Of a stretch of 9,496 bases of DNA, positions 1 through 6,078 are shown one piece after another. The notes under the pieces were generated by a model. That model saw nothing but the letters and a program-made list of their open reading frames with translations. It had not been told where the DNA came from and made no database searches. The stretch is from JAFAVZ01 sp036009105 (GTDB lineage: Bacteria > Acidobacteriota > Thermoanaerobaculia > Gp7-AA8), in contig DASYMJ010000194.1 of NCBI GenBank assembly GCA_036009105.1, positions 1 through 9,496 of the forward strand, written 5' to 3'. Numbering within the stretch: the stretch's first letter is position 1; the number at the start of each line of letters is the position of its first letter. The translations under genes and the position numbers were made by a program.

Positions 1-174
1 GATGCGCTCGAGGATGGTACGGATGGCCGCGGGCCATCCAAACGCCATCGGCATGTCCGGGTTCATCTGCCGCGATACCCGCTGCAGATAATCCAGATGG
101 TGCCCTGACAGCATCAGGGTCTCCATCTCCCGGCTGCCGGTGGCGTTTTCCTCTTTGTGGGTCAGGATCTTCAT
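1..174 (-). CDS. Unrecognised small protein, N-terminal 58 residues (runs off the window)
   Basis: Read on the minus strand, an ATG at 174-172 opens a frame that stays open for 58 codons to the window edge. The peptide begins MKILTHKEENATGSREMETL and ends with GWPAAIRTILERI. It is short, polar and has no signal peptide or membrane segment. The ending, an aliphatic helix of the type AIRxxLExI after a loop rich in Met and Pro, is faintly like the second helix of ribbon-helix-helix DNA-binding proteins, but this is only a resemblance and I do not assign a family. Codon use is less biased to G/C third positions than in the neighbouring genes, which would fit an accessory gene. A GGAG lies about 14 bases upstream of the ATG, too far to be a convincing ribosome site. 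Function unknown. Confidence 0.5.
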   Translation of the reverse strand, partial: MKILTHKEENATGSREMETLMLSGHHLDYLQRVSRQMNPDMPMAFGWPAAIRTILERI

Positions 175-312
175 GGCTCGTTCGAACGGCTCCAACTGGA
201 GGAGTGACCCAGCCCCCGATTTCCCTACCCCGAATTTGACCCCCTGCAAGAAAAACCACTAAAAAGGGTCGGATAGGGGTCTGACGCGGATCGCCCCCGC
301 GGAGGCAGAGCG

Positions 313-354
313 ATGAGCGTGCCTGATTGGGTTCGAGTTGTCGGTTGTCGGTAA
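313..354 (+). CDS. Candidate 13-codon leader ORF upstream of the FAD oxidoreductase
   Basis: A GGAGG at 301-305 lies 7 bases before an ATG at 313. The frame reads MSVPDWVRVVGCR and stops at TAA 352-354, inside the left arm of the inverted repeat at 329-394. The ribosome site is much better than anything in front of the annotated oxidoreductase start at 423, and the frame differs from that gene. It could be a true leader peptide whose translation affects the downstream hairpin, the remnant of a gene start cut off by repeat insertion, or chance. No family is recognisable in so short a peptide. Confidence 0.3.
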   Translation: MSVPDWVRVVGCR

Positions 355-394
355 GCCGTCTCTACCGACAACTGACAACCGACAACTCAAACCC
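329..394. repeat. Inverted repeat built from tandem heptamers (GTTGTCG / CGACAAC)
   Basis: The left arm (329-353) contains two tandem GTTGTCG units at 337-343 and 344-350. The right arm (363-394) contains CGACAAC at 366-372, the variant TGACAAC at 373-379 and CGACAAC at 380-386. The arms pair along their whole length, with one mismatch near the outer end, once a single 7-base unit is looped out of the right arm. The arms therefore differ by exactly one repeat unit. The loop is 354-362. A sixth copy, CGACAAC at 401-407, stands alone 15 bases before the ATG at 423. The structure lies in the presumed 5' leader of the oxidoreductase gene. No T-run follows, so it is not a typical intrinsic terminator. 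Confidence 0.85.
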
Positions 395-422
395 GATCAC
401 CGACAACTGCTACCCTTCGCCC

Positions 423-1850
423 ATGCCCGCCGCCCACCACGACGCCATCATCGTCGGCGCCGGCCCCAACGGCCTGGCGGCGGCCGTGGCGCTGGCGCGG
501 GAGGGGCTCTCCGTCCTCGTCCTGGAAGCGAACGAGACCATCGGCGGCGGCGCGCGGACGATGGAGCTCACCTTGCCCGGCTTCCGCCACGACGTCTGCT
601 CGGCCATCCATCCCATGGGCTTGGTCTCGCCGTTCTTCCGCACGCTGCCGCTGGCGGAGCACGGGCTGGAATGGTGTTTCTCGCCGGCGGCCATCGCCCA
701 TCCGCTCGATGGCGGCACCGCGGCCTCGCTCGAGCAGTCGGTCGACGCCACCGCGAAGACGCTCGGGCCGGACGGCGACGCCTGGCGCCGGCTGATGGAG
801 CCGTTCGCGAAGAACGCCGGGAAGCTGTTCGACGAGATCCTCAAGCCGATCAGCCTCTTCCCGAAGCATCCCTTGCTCCTGGCCCGGTTCGGGCTGGAAG
901 GTCTGCAGCCGGCGGTGAGAGTGGCCAACCGGTTCCACACCGACGCGGCGCGCGGCCTCTTCGCCGGCTGTGCCGCGCACTCCTTCGTGCCGCTCGACTG
1001 GCTCGGCTCGGCTTCCTTCGGCATCGTCCTCGCCCTCAGCGGCCACGCGGTCGGGTGGCCGGCGGCGAGGGGCGGCTCGGAATTGATCGTCCGCGCCCTG
1101 GAGTCGTATCTCCGCTCCCTGGGCGGCGAGATCCGCACCGGCGTGCGCGTCCGCTCCATGCGCGACCTGCCGCCTTCCCGCGCCGTCCTCTTCGACCTCA
1201 CCCCGCGCCAGCTCGCGGCCATCGCCGGCGACGAGCTGCCGGCGCGCTACCTGCGCAAGCTCCGCGCGTTCCGGTACGGGCCGGGCGTATTCAAGATCGA
1301 CTGGGCCCTGGACGGGCCCATTCCGTGGCTGGCCGAGGAGTGCCATCGGGCGGCGACGGTGCATGTGGGGGGGACCATCGAGGACATCGCCGCGCACGAG
1401 GCCGCCATCTGGCGCGGCCGCGTGACGGACAAGCCGTTCGTCCTGGTGGCCCAGCAGAGCGAGTTCGACCCCACCCGCGCGCCGGCAGGGAAGCGCACCG
1501 GCTGGGCCTACTGCCACGTGCCGAACGGCTCGACGGAGGACATGACGGCGATCATCGAGCGGCAGATCGAGCGCTTCGCGCCGGGGTTCCGCAACCTGAT
1601 CCTGGCCCGCCACACCTTCAACACCGCGCAGTACGAGACGCACGACGCGAACTTCATCGGCGGCGACATCGCCGGCGGCGCGAACAACCTCGTGCAGTTC
1701 CTGGCCCGGCCGTTCCCCTCGCGCGATCCATACGCCACCCCGAACCGGCGCATCTATCTCTGCTCCAGCTCGACGCCTCCGGGCGGGGGGGTGCACGGGA
1801 TGTGCGGCTACAACGCGGCGCAGTCGGCGCTCAAGCGAGTGTTTCGCTGA
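423..1850 (+). CDS. NAD(P)/FAD-dependent oxidoreductase, phytoene-desaturase-like (COG1233 type)
   Basis: The 475-residue product is a cytosolic or membrane-associated flavoprotein of the amine-oxidase/phytoene desaturase superfamily. Residues 8-16 (AIIVGAGPNG region) form the dinucleotide-binding glycine loop, and E35 at the end of the second strand should bind the FAD ribose. GGGART at 41-46 is the usual continuation. GGSELIVRAL near 217-226 and the carboxy-terminal GGGVHGMCG at 454-462 are the second FAD-contact regions of this family. Length and motif order look complete. The ATG at 423 is chosen because the frame upstream of it is encoded by the heptamer repeat and the flavin loop begins eight residues after this Met. 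No Shine-Dalgarno is visible. The substrate cannot be told from sequence: no other carotenoid gene is nearby, so a role in carotenoid synthesis is not supported by context. The stop overlaps the convergent gene by 20 bp. Confidence 0.9.
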   Translation: MPAAHHDAIIVGAGPNGLAAAVALAREGLSVLVLEANETIGGGARTMELTLPGFRHDVCSAIHPMGLVSPFFRTLPLAEHGLEWCFSPAAIAHPLDGGTAASLEQSVDATAKTLGPDGDAWRRLMEPFAKNAGKLFDEILKPISLFPKHPLLLARFGLEGLQPAVRVANRFHTDAARGLFAGCAAHSFVPLDWLGSASFGIVLALSGHAVGWPAARGGSELIVRALESYLRSLGGEIRTGVRVRSMRDLPPSRAVLFDLTPRQLAAIAGDELPARYLRKLRAFRYGPGVFKIDWALDGPIPWLAEECHRAATVHVGGTIEDIAAHEAAIWRGRVTDKPFVLVAQQSEFDPTRAPAGKRTGWAYCHVPNGSTEDMTAIIERQIERFAPGFRNLILARHTFNTAQYETHDANFIGGDIAGGANNLVQFLARPFPSRDPYATPNRRIYLCSSSTPPGGGVHGMCGYNAAQSALKRVFR

Positions 1851-2940
1851 CCGGCCGCTCCCGGACCAGTCCCCGCACGCGGCGCTCGAGCTCCGCCGCG
1901 CGCGCGTCGTCGAGCTTCTCCGCCTCTTCGTGCACGCCGTCCGAACTGCCGCCGCTCAGGTCGATCATCTTCTGCACCACGGCCCGCCAGTTCGCCGCCT
2001 GGGCCGGCTTGCCCACCGTGTGCAGCGCGAGGAAGTCGAGCGCGTTCGAAGCGCGCGCGTTGATGTCGATGAGGAAGCGCACGCCGCTGCCGCGATCCTC
2101 CGCCGCGAACTCCACGATGCCGGCCAGGGGATGCCCCTCCACCGTCGCGAACACCACGCGCGTCGGGTCGACGTCCACCGCCCGCACCTGGATGTTGCCC
2201 CGCAGCGGCAGGTGCGCGGTCAGGGTGACGCCGAGCTCCACCCGCCGCGGCGCACCCGGCTCGGCGGCGAACTCGATCGGCATCACTTCCCTGATCCGCT
2301 CGCGGAACACGGTCATCAGGCTCACCGCCGTGTACTTTGTGCCGCCGATGTCCGCCCAGAACCGCTTGTGCTCGATCTTCCCCACCCCATCCTCGGGCAG
2401 CACCTCGGGAAGCATGTCGGCCAGCATGCGCAACCCTTCCCCGAGCGGCGTTGCCTCGATGCCGAGCGGCGTCAGCGTATCCTCCTCCGGCGCCTCGGGC
2501 AGCCTGTGCACCAGCGGCACCGGCATGGCGAGCGGATGCCGATCGGTGATGGCGCGCAGCTGGTCGACGATCTCGTCCAGCGTCGTCACCTCCGGTCCGG
2601 CCAGCTCGATGCGGTCGGCATTGCCTTCCAGGACGCTGGCCAGCGCTTTGCCGGCGTCGCGGTACCACACCGGGCGGATCGGCTTGCCGCCCTCCGCCAC
2701 CGGCACCACGGGCAGCGTCCGCACCATCTTCAGCAGCGGCGCGATCACTTCATCGCCCGGCCCGTAAACGATGCCCGAGCCGACCCGCACCACGCGCGGC
2801 GCCTCGGGAGCGGGGCAGGCTTCGTCGAGCTGCAGCACCGCGTCCACAGGACCGGCGGAGCAGACCTCATGGCCGCGTTCGCGCAGCTCGGGGATCACTC
2901 CATCGGCGAGGACTCCGCTGCCGGCAACGAATATGCGCAT
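1831..2940 (-). CDS. Compact SDR-like Rossmann domain fused to a DUF1990-like domain
   Basis: The product has 369 residues. Residues 1-26 (MRIFVAGSGVLADGVIPELR...) look like the first beta-alpha-beta unit of an extended or atypical short-chain dehydrogenase, and residues 50-110 (VVRVGSGIVYGPGDEVI, then KPIRPVWYRDAGKAL) match the late part of such proteins. The 80-100 residues normally between them, carrying the Tyr-x-x-x-Lys catalytic pair, are absent, with the frame intact. Residues about 190-332 resemble DUF1990: VEGHPLAGIVEF at 267-278 corresponds to the family's Gly-His-Pro turn. The final ~35 residues are a charged helix. The likely role is NAD(P) binding or a structural remnant rather than classical epimerase activity. 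The gene lies 34 bp downstream of the purine permease on the same strand with no ribosome site of its own, suggesting cotranscription. The domain assignments are from family resemblance; the DUF1990 call is the less certain. Confidence 0.6.
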   Translation of the reverse strand: MRIFVAGSGVLADGVIPELRERGHEVCSAGPVDAVLQLDEACPAPEAPRVVRVGSGIVYGPGDEVIAPLLKMVRTLPVVPVAEGGKPIRPVWYRDAGKALASVLEGNADRIELAGPEVTTLDEIVDQLRAITDRHPLAMPVPLVHRLPEAPEEDTLTPLGIEATPLGEGLRMLADMLPEVLPEDGVGKIEHKRFWADIGGTKYTAVSLMTVFRERIREVMPIEFAAEPGAPRRVELGVTLTAHLPLRGNIQVRAVDVDPTRVVFATVEGHPLAGIVEFAAEDRGSGVRFLIDINARASNALDFLALHTVGKPAQAANWRAVVQKMIDLSGGSSDGVHEEAEKLDDARAAELERRVRGLVRERPVSETLA

Positions 2941-2974
2941 GCCGAAGACGGAGCAGATACGGTGCCCGCCGCTC

Positions 2975-4237
2975 TCAATGGGGCAGGCCGAACGTGTAGT
3001 AAATGCCGCACAACGCGGCCAGCGCCCAACCGCCCGCCCGCACCTCGCGCGCCCGGCCGGCGAGCACTTTCATGAGCGGATGCAGCAGCAGCCCGGCGGT
3101 GAGGCCGTTGGCGATGTTGTACGTGAAGACCATCACCACGATGGTGGTGAACGCCGGCACGAGCTCGGTGTAGTCGTCGAAGGCGATCTTCGCCACCGAG
3201 GGGAGCATCAGCATGCCGACCACCATCAGCGGAGGCGCGTACGCGTAGCGCAGCGACTGCAGCGGCTCGAAGAGCGGGATGAAGAAGAGCGAGACGAGGA
3301 AGAGTGACGCGGTGACGATGGAGGCGAGGCCGGTGCGCGCCCCTTCCCGGATGCCGGTGGCGGACTCGATGTACGCGCCGCTGGTCGACGTCCCCACCAG
3401 GCCGCTGAACATGCAGGAGAGCGCATCGACGAGCATCGGCTTCTGCATCTCCGGAAAGTTGCCCCGCTCGTCGAGCATCCCCGCCGCCGCGCCCACGCCG
3501 ACCAGCGTGCCGAGCGTGTCGAGGAGCGACATCAGAAACAGCGTCAGCAGGATGGGGAGGAAGGAGAGCCGCAGCGTCGATGCGATGTCGAGCTGGAAGG
3601 CGATGGGGGAGAGATCGTACGGCAGCGCCACGACCGCCTTCGGCAACGAGCCGACGCCGAGGAGCAGGCCGGCGGCCGCGGTGACGACCATGCCGATGAC
3701 GATCGCTCCGCGCACGCGGCGGTAGAGCAGCGCGGCGGTGATGACGAAGCCGAGGATGGCCAGCAGCGCCGGCGTGGAGCGGAGGTTGCCGATCTGCACC
3801 GGCACGGCCTTGCCGCTGGTCACGATGCCGGTCTCGTAGAGGCCGATGAAGGTGAGGAAGAGGCCGATGCCGGCCGCGAAGCTGTGCTTCATGGAGAGGG
3901 AGATGGCATCGGCCAGCCAGGTGCGGATGCCGAGGAGGGTGATGACCAGGAAGATCGCGCCGCTGACGAAGACCGCGCCCAAGCGCTGCTGCCAGGTGAT
4001 GCCGAACGCGGCGAGCCCGAAGGCGATGAACGCGTTCTCCCCCATGTACGGCGCCACGGCGATGGGGCGCCTCGCGTACGCGCCCATGAGGAAGGTGCCG
4101 AACGCCGCGGTGAGGATGGTGGCCACCGTGCTCGGCCCGGTGGGGATGCCGGCCGCGGCGAGGATGGCCGGGTTGACGACGATGATGTAAGCCATGGAGA
4201 GGAAGGTGGTGATTCCTCCCATGACGTCGTTGCGCAT
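2975..4237 (-). CDS. NCS2 purine permease, AzgA/GhxP type
   Basis: This 420-residue, almost wholly hydrophobic inner-membrane protein should import a purine base (adenine, guanine or hypoxanthine in characterised relatives) by proton symport. Diagnostic segments are TFLSMAYIIVVNP (11-23), YMGENAF (64-70), SLLDTLGTLVGVG (237-249) and STSGAYIESATGI (284-296), followed by GARTGL. D240 and E291 sit where AzgA-type transporters carry their conserved TM8 acid and TM10 Glu. MGEN in place of the commoner MGLN is a small deviation. The cytosolic N-terminus is some 15-20 residues shorter than in many homologues, and no in-frame ATG or GTG start lies just upstream. No Shine-Dalgarno precedes the ATG; a large inverted repeat begins 20 bases upstream instead. 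The downstream SDR/DUF1990 gene probably shares its transcript. The family call is firm; the exact substrate is not. Confidence 0.93.
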   Translation of the reverse strand: MRNDVMGGITTFLSMAYIIVVNPAILAAAGIPTGPSTVATILTAAFGTFLMGAYARRPIAVAPYMGENAFIAFGLAAFGITWQQRLGAVFVSGAIFLVITLLGIRTWLADAISLSMKHSFAAGIGLFLTFIGLYETGIVTSGKAVPVQIGNLRSTPALLAILGFVITAALLYRRVRGAIVIGMVVTAAAGLLLGVGSLPKAVVALPYDLSPIAFQLDIASTLRLSFLPILLTLFLMSLLDTLGTLVGVGAAAGMLDERGNFPEMQKPMLVDALSCMFSGLVGTSTSGAYIESATGIREGARTGLASIVTASLFLVSLFFIPLFEPLQSLRYAYAPPLMVVGMLMLPSVAKIAFDDYTELVPAFTTIVVMVFTYNIANGLTAGLLLHPLMKVLAGRAREVRAGGWALAALCGIYYTFGLPH

Positions 4238-4257
4238 GCGCGCATGGTAACGGACCG

Positions 4258-4345
4258 GGCGGGCAACGAGCAGCGAGCAGGAGTACGTGGCATGCAGCGC
4301 ACGGCCAGGCTCCGAAGTGCTCCTGCTCGCTGCTCGCCGCCCGCC
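4258..4345. repeat. Inverted repeat built from tandem heptamers (CGAGCAG / CTGCTCG)
   Basis: The left arm (4258-4283) holds CGAGCAG twice in tandem (4267-4273, 4274-4280) followed by GAG. The right arm (4320-4345) is CTC followed by CTGCTCG twice (4323-4329, 4330-4336). The inner 17 bases of each arm pair perfectly, and the pairing continues outward through a shared GCGGGC/GCCCGC block with two mismatches between. The loop is 36 bases (4284-4319). It fills most of the 118-bp gap between the BON gene's stop and the permease start, both on the minus strand. There is no T-run on either side, so it is not a standard intrinsic terminator. The construction matches the repeat at 329-394 with a different heptamer. 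Confidence 0.85.
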
Positions 4346-4355
4346 GCTCGCGAAA

Positions 4356-4655
4356 CTACGGCTGGATGGTGACGTTGTTGATGACGCTCTTCACACCGTT
4401 GACGCTGTTCGCCGCGTCGGCGATCTTCCGCCGGTCTTCCTCGGTCTTGGCGTGACCGCTGAGCGTGACGACGGCGTCATGGACGTTGATCTCCACGGCG
4501 AACGTCTTCTCCGGGACGGCCGTGGCGATCTTGCTCCGCACATCTGCCTCGATGGCCTTGTCATCCCACTGCTTCGGGGTGGCGCGGTTCATCGAGCCGC
4601 AGGCGATGCTGAACAGGACGAGAAATGCAGCGAGGATCGAGAGCTTGCGATTCAT
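4356..4655 (-). CDS. BON-domain lipoprotein (OsmY-like)
   Basis: The 99-residue protein begins with a short positively charged end and a hydrophobic segment (MNRKLSILAAFLVLFSIAC). C19 is the probable lipidated residue, though the -3 position is Ser rather than the usual Leu. Residues about 33-98 form one BON domain: an initial helix (IEADVRSKI), strands around FAVEINVHDAVVTLSGHA with the conserved Gly at 67, a second helix (DRRKIADAANSV), and the closing GVKSVINNVTI. BON domains bind phospholipid or other envelope surfaces and occur in stress-induced periplasmic proteins. An AGGAGG about 11 bases before the ATG supports the start. The gene diverges from the broken small gene at 4709, leaving 53 bp for a promoter in which I see no clear boxes. 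Confidence 0.9.
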   Translation of the reverse strand: MNRKLSILAAFLVLFSIACGSMNRATPKQWDDKAIEADVRSKIATAVPEKTFAVEINVHDAVVTLSGHAKTEEDRRKIADAANSVNGVKSVINNVTIQP

Positions 4656-4708
4656 ATACTTTGTTTCCTCCTAGTCGTGGAGGCTGAATAGCAACAGCTG
4701 TACCCGCC

Positions 4709-4914
4709 ATGCGCAAAGTCGCCGTTCTGCTCGCCATCCTCTGGGCCGTCGCGGGTGGCGGACGGCGCGATCTCGCCGCGGCTGGTGCGCGACGCGGACG
4801 CGTGGCTGCGCGCCCGCGAGGCGTTCATCAGGACCCGCCTATCGCGATGAGCTCGGCTTTCTGCCCCGCGAAAAGCCGGCCGAGGAGGTCATCAAAAGAT
4901 TCCTGAAACGGTGA
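4709..4914 (+). pseudogene. Small secreted-protein gene broken by two apparent frameshifts
   Basis: From ATG 4709 the frame gives a good signal-peptide start (MRKVAVLLAILWAVAG, 4709-4756). It then turns into Arg/Ala-rich sequence with poor codon use. Dropping one base near 4757 moves to a frame (4758-4838) with G or C at every third position, reading ADGAISPRLVRDADAWLRAR, then EAFIRTR. That frame soon stops at 4848. Dropping one base near 4839 moves to a third frame (4840-4914) that reads YRDELGFLPREKPAEEVIKR, then FLKR and TGA. The joined product would be about 67 residues: an export signal and a short charged helical domain. The three segments abut without gap, which argues for one ancestral gene with two +1 shifts, or for base-call errors. 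The uninterrupted first frame (4709-4906) is the alternative reading but looks unnatural. No family recognised. Confidence 0.45.
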
Positions 4915-4976
4915 AAAGTGGCCCTGACCTTGCTCTTAATAAGTCAGACCTGAACCAACGAAAAGGAGACAAGGTC

Positions 4977-5981
4977 ATGACCACGAAATCATTCAAACGG
5001 AACGGCTTCCCCACGCTGGCGGCCCTTTCGCTTTCGCTCTCTCTGGCGGCCTTTGGCTGCTCCACCAATCGCACTCCCGGCAACGGTGAGCCCGCTTCGG
5101 CGGTGAGCCCTTCGCCGTCCTCCACGCCGGGCTCTTCCTCCGGCACTCTCGGGACGCATCCGATGTACTCCTCGTCGGTCGAGCGCGGCCCGGCGCCCGC
5201 GTCGCCGGTCTCGCGCGCCGATGATGCGGCCGCGACCATGGCGGCGCTTGCCGCCCGCGGCGGCCGCGACCTCGGCCCGGCGCCCGCCGTCCCGGCGGCC
5301 GCCAACAGCGTCGCCGTGGTGACGGCGCCGACCGGCCAGTTCATCTCGCCGTCCGCAACCGCCAACCCGCAGGCGACCGTGAATTCGTCCATCAGCTCGG
5401 CCCCGACGCCGGTCATCTCCAGCGGCGCCGGCGGCGAAGACGGCTCCTTCCTCGGCAGCGACGTTGCCGCCGCCACCGGCGCGACGGCGCCCGTGATCAG
5501 CAATGCGGCGACGGGCACCGGCACGGGCACGACCAGCGTGACCGCCGCCTCCACCGCCGTTCCGACCGTGACCGCGGCTTCCGGCACGGCCAGCACCACC
5601 GGCCTGACCGGTGCCGCGGCCCCGATCTTCACCACGCCGACCACCGCCCTCACCCCGACGAACGCGGCCACCCTGGCGACGCCGGGCCAGTTCGCGGCCA
5701 CCACCGGCACGGTGTTGCCGTCCGCGACCGTCTCCTCCGCGTTGACCGCCACCCCGACCGCGGCCGCAAACCCGGTCGTCTCGGCGGCGTCGACCGTGAC
5801 GGGCACGACGACGACCGCGGCTGGTTCAACCGCCACCGCGAACACGACCACCACCACCGCCACCGCGCGCGGGACGGGGAACGTGAACAACGGGCTCCGC
5901 CGCACGACATCGACGACGACGAGCGCCGTCCGCATCGAGCACGCTGCGAATGGAACGATCGTGGTGACGAATCACCCTTGA
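4977..5981 (+). CDS. Thr/Ala-rich low-complexity lipoprotein, function unknown
   Basis: The 334-residue product starts MTTKSFKRNGFPTLAALSLS and reaches a probable lipobox at LAAFGC, with C28 as the lipid anchor, so it is likely fixed to the cell envelope facing outward or into the periplasm. After C28 comes a Ser/Pro/Gly-rich stretch. From residue 163 to 297 there is no Asp, Glu, Lys or Arg at all, only Ala, Thr, Ser, Val, Pro, Gly and a few others. A more ordinary tail follows (RGTGNVNNGLRR ... AVRIEHAANGTIVVTNHP). The motif Pro-(Thr/Gly)-Gly-Gln-Phe recurs and hints at degenerate internal repeats. The ATG at 4977 is chosen because AAGGAGA lies just upstream and the signal sequence fits; a GTG at 4911 in the same frame would add an unlikely charged extension. 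It may be a surface stalk or linker protein. No enzymatic domain is seen. Confidence 0.75.
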   Translation: MTTKSFKRNGFPTLAALSLSLSLAAFGCSTNRTPGNGEPASAVSPSPSSTPGSSSGTLGTHPMYSSSVERGPAPASPVSRADDAAATMAALAARGGRDLGPAPAVPAAANSVAVVTAPTGQFISPSATANPQATVNSSISSAPTPVISSGAGGEDGSFLGSDVAAATGATAPVISNAATGTGTGTTSVTAASTAVPTVTAASGTASTTGLTGAAAPIFTTPTTALTPTNAATLATPGQFAATTGTVLPSATVSSALTATPTAAANPVVSAASTVTGTTTTAAGSTATANTTTTTATARGTGNVNNGLRRTTSTTTSAVRIEHAANGTIVVTNHP

Positions 5982-6006
5982 GCGACTCCTCCGCCCTTCC
6001 GGGGCA

Positions 6007-6033
6007 CCTTCTCCCCGCGCCGCGGGGAGAAGG
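6007..6033. terminator. GC-rich hairpin after the lipoprotein gene
   Basis: CCTTCTCCCCGCG (6007-6019) is the exact reverse complement of CGCGGGGAGAAGG (6021-6033), giving a strong stem 26 bases after the lipoprotein stop. Only a short CTCTTG follows instead of a T-run, so termination is plausible but not textbook. The further downstream GGCGCCGGATGAGGGGC (6043-6059) resembles the tail that I recall accompanying such CTCCCC/GGGGAG palindromes in many GC-rich genomes, so this may also be a dispersed intergenic repeat. It lies 45 bases before the DUF72 start. Confidence 0.5.
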
Positions 6034-6078
6034 CTCTTGCGCGGCGCCGGATGAGGGGCGTATTTCAGGAACGAAGCC

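Larger units (their letters stand above)
175..422. other. Non-coding gap between the partial minus-strand gene and the FAD oxidoreductase
   Basis: No gene-length frame with convincing codon use is seen. The left half (about 230-290) is less GC-rich and contains short A-runs and a loose inverted pair, GACCCC at 238-243 and GGGGTC at 276-281, with a further AGGGTC at 265-270. It is a possible promoter area for the minus-strand gene, but I cannot point to clear -35/-10 boxes. The right half holds the candidate leader ORF (313-354) and the heptamer inverted repeat (329-394), listed separately. Confidence 0.6.

Noticed and set aside
238..285. GACCCC / GGGGTC pair followed by CTGAC as a REP or transposon end
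   Set aside because: The match is only six bases per arm and no transposase is visible nearby, which is too weak to call.
337..407. Possible CRISPR-like array (repeated CGACAAC units)
   Set aside because: Units are 7 bases, mostly in direct contact, without spacers of uniform length, and there are no cas genes. It is a short tandem/inverted repeat.
387..1796. Minus-strand 469-codon frame opposite the FAD oxidoreductase
   Set aside because: It has no recognisable domain, while the opposite strand encodes a complete flavoprotein with all family motifs.
423..1850. Assignment of the flavoprotein as carotenoid phytoene desaturase (crtI)
   Set aside because: The fold family fits, but no phytoene synthase or other carotenoid gene is in the window and many COG1233 proteins have other or unknown substrates, so no gene symbol is given.
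338..2767. Plus-strand 809-codon frame running through two genes
   Set aside because: It crosses the oxidoreductase in the wrong frame and the SDR/DUF1990 gene on the wrong strand. Its product is Arg/Pro/His-rich and typical of GC-rich shadow frames.
3889..4302. Minus-strand frame starting upstream of the permease with its own ATG codons
   Set aside because: It overlaps the permease in another frame and its product is a Ser/Pro/Arg/Ala-rich shadow without membrane segments.
4892..5935. Minus-strand 347-codon frame rich in Val and Ala opposite the lipoprotein
   Set aside because: It is the complement of Thr/Ala codons. The plus-strand frame has a ribosome site, signal sequence and lipobox; this one has none.
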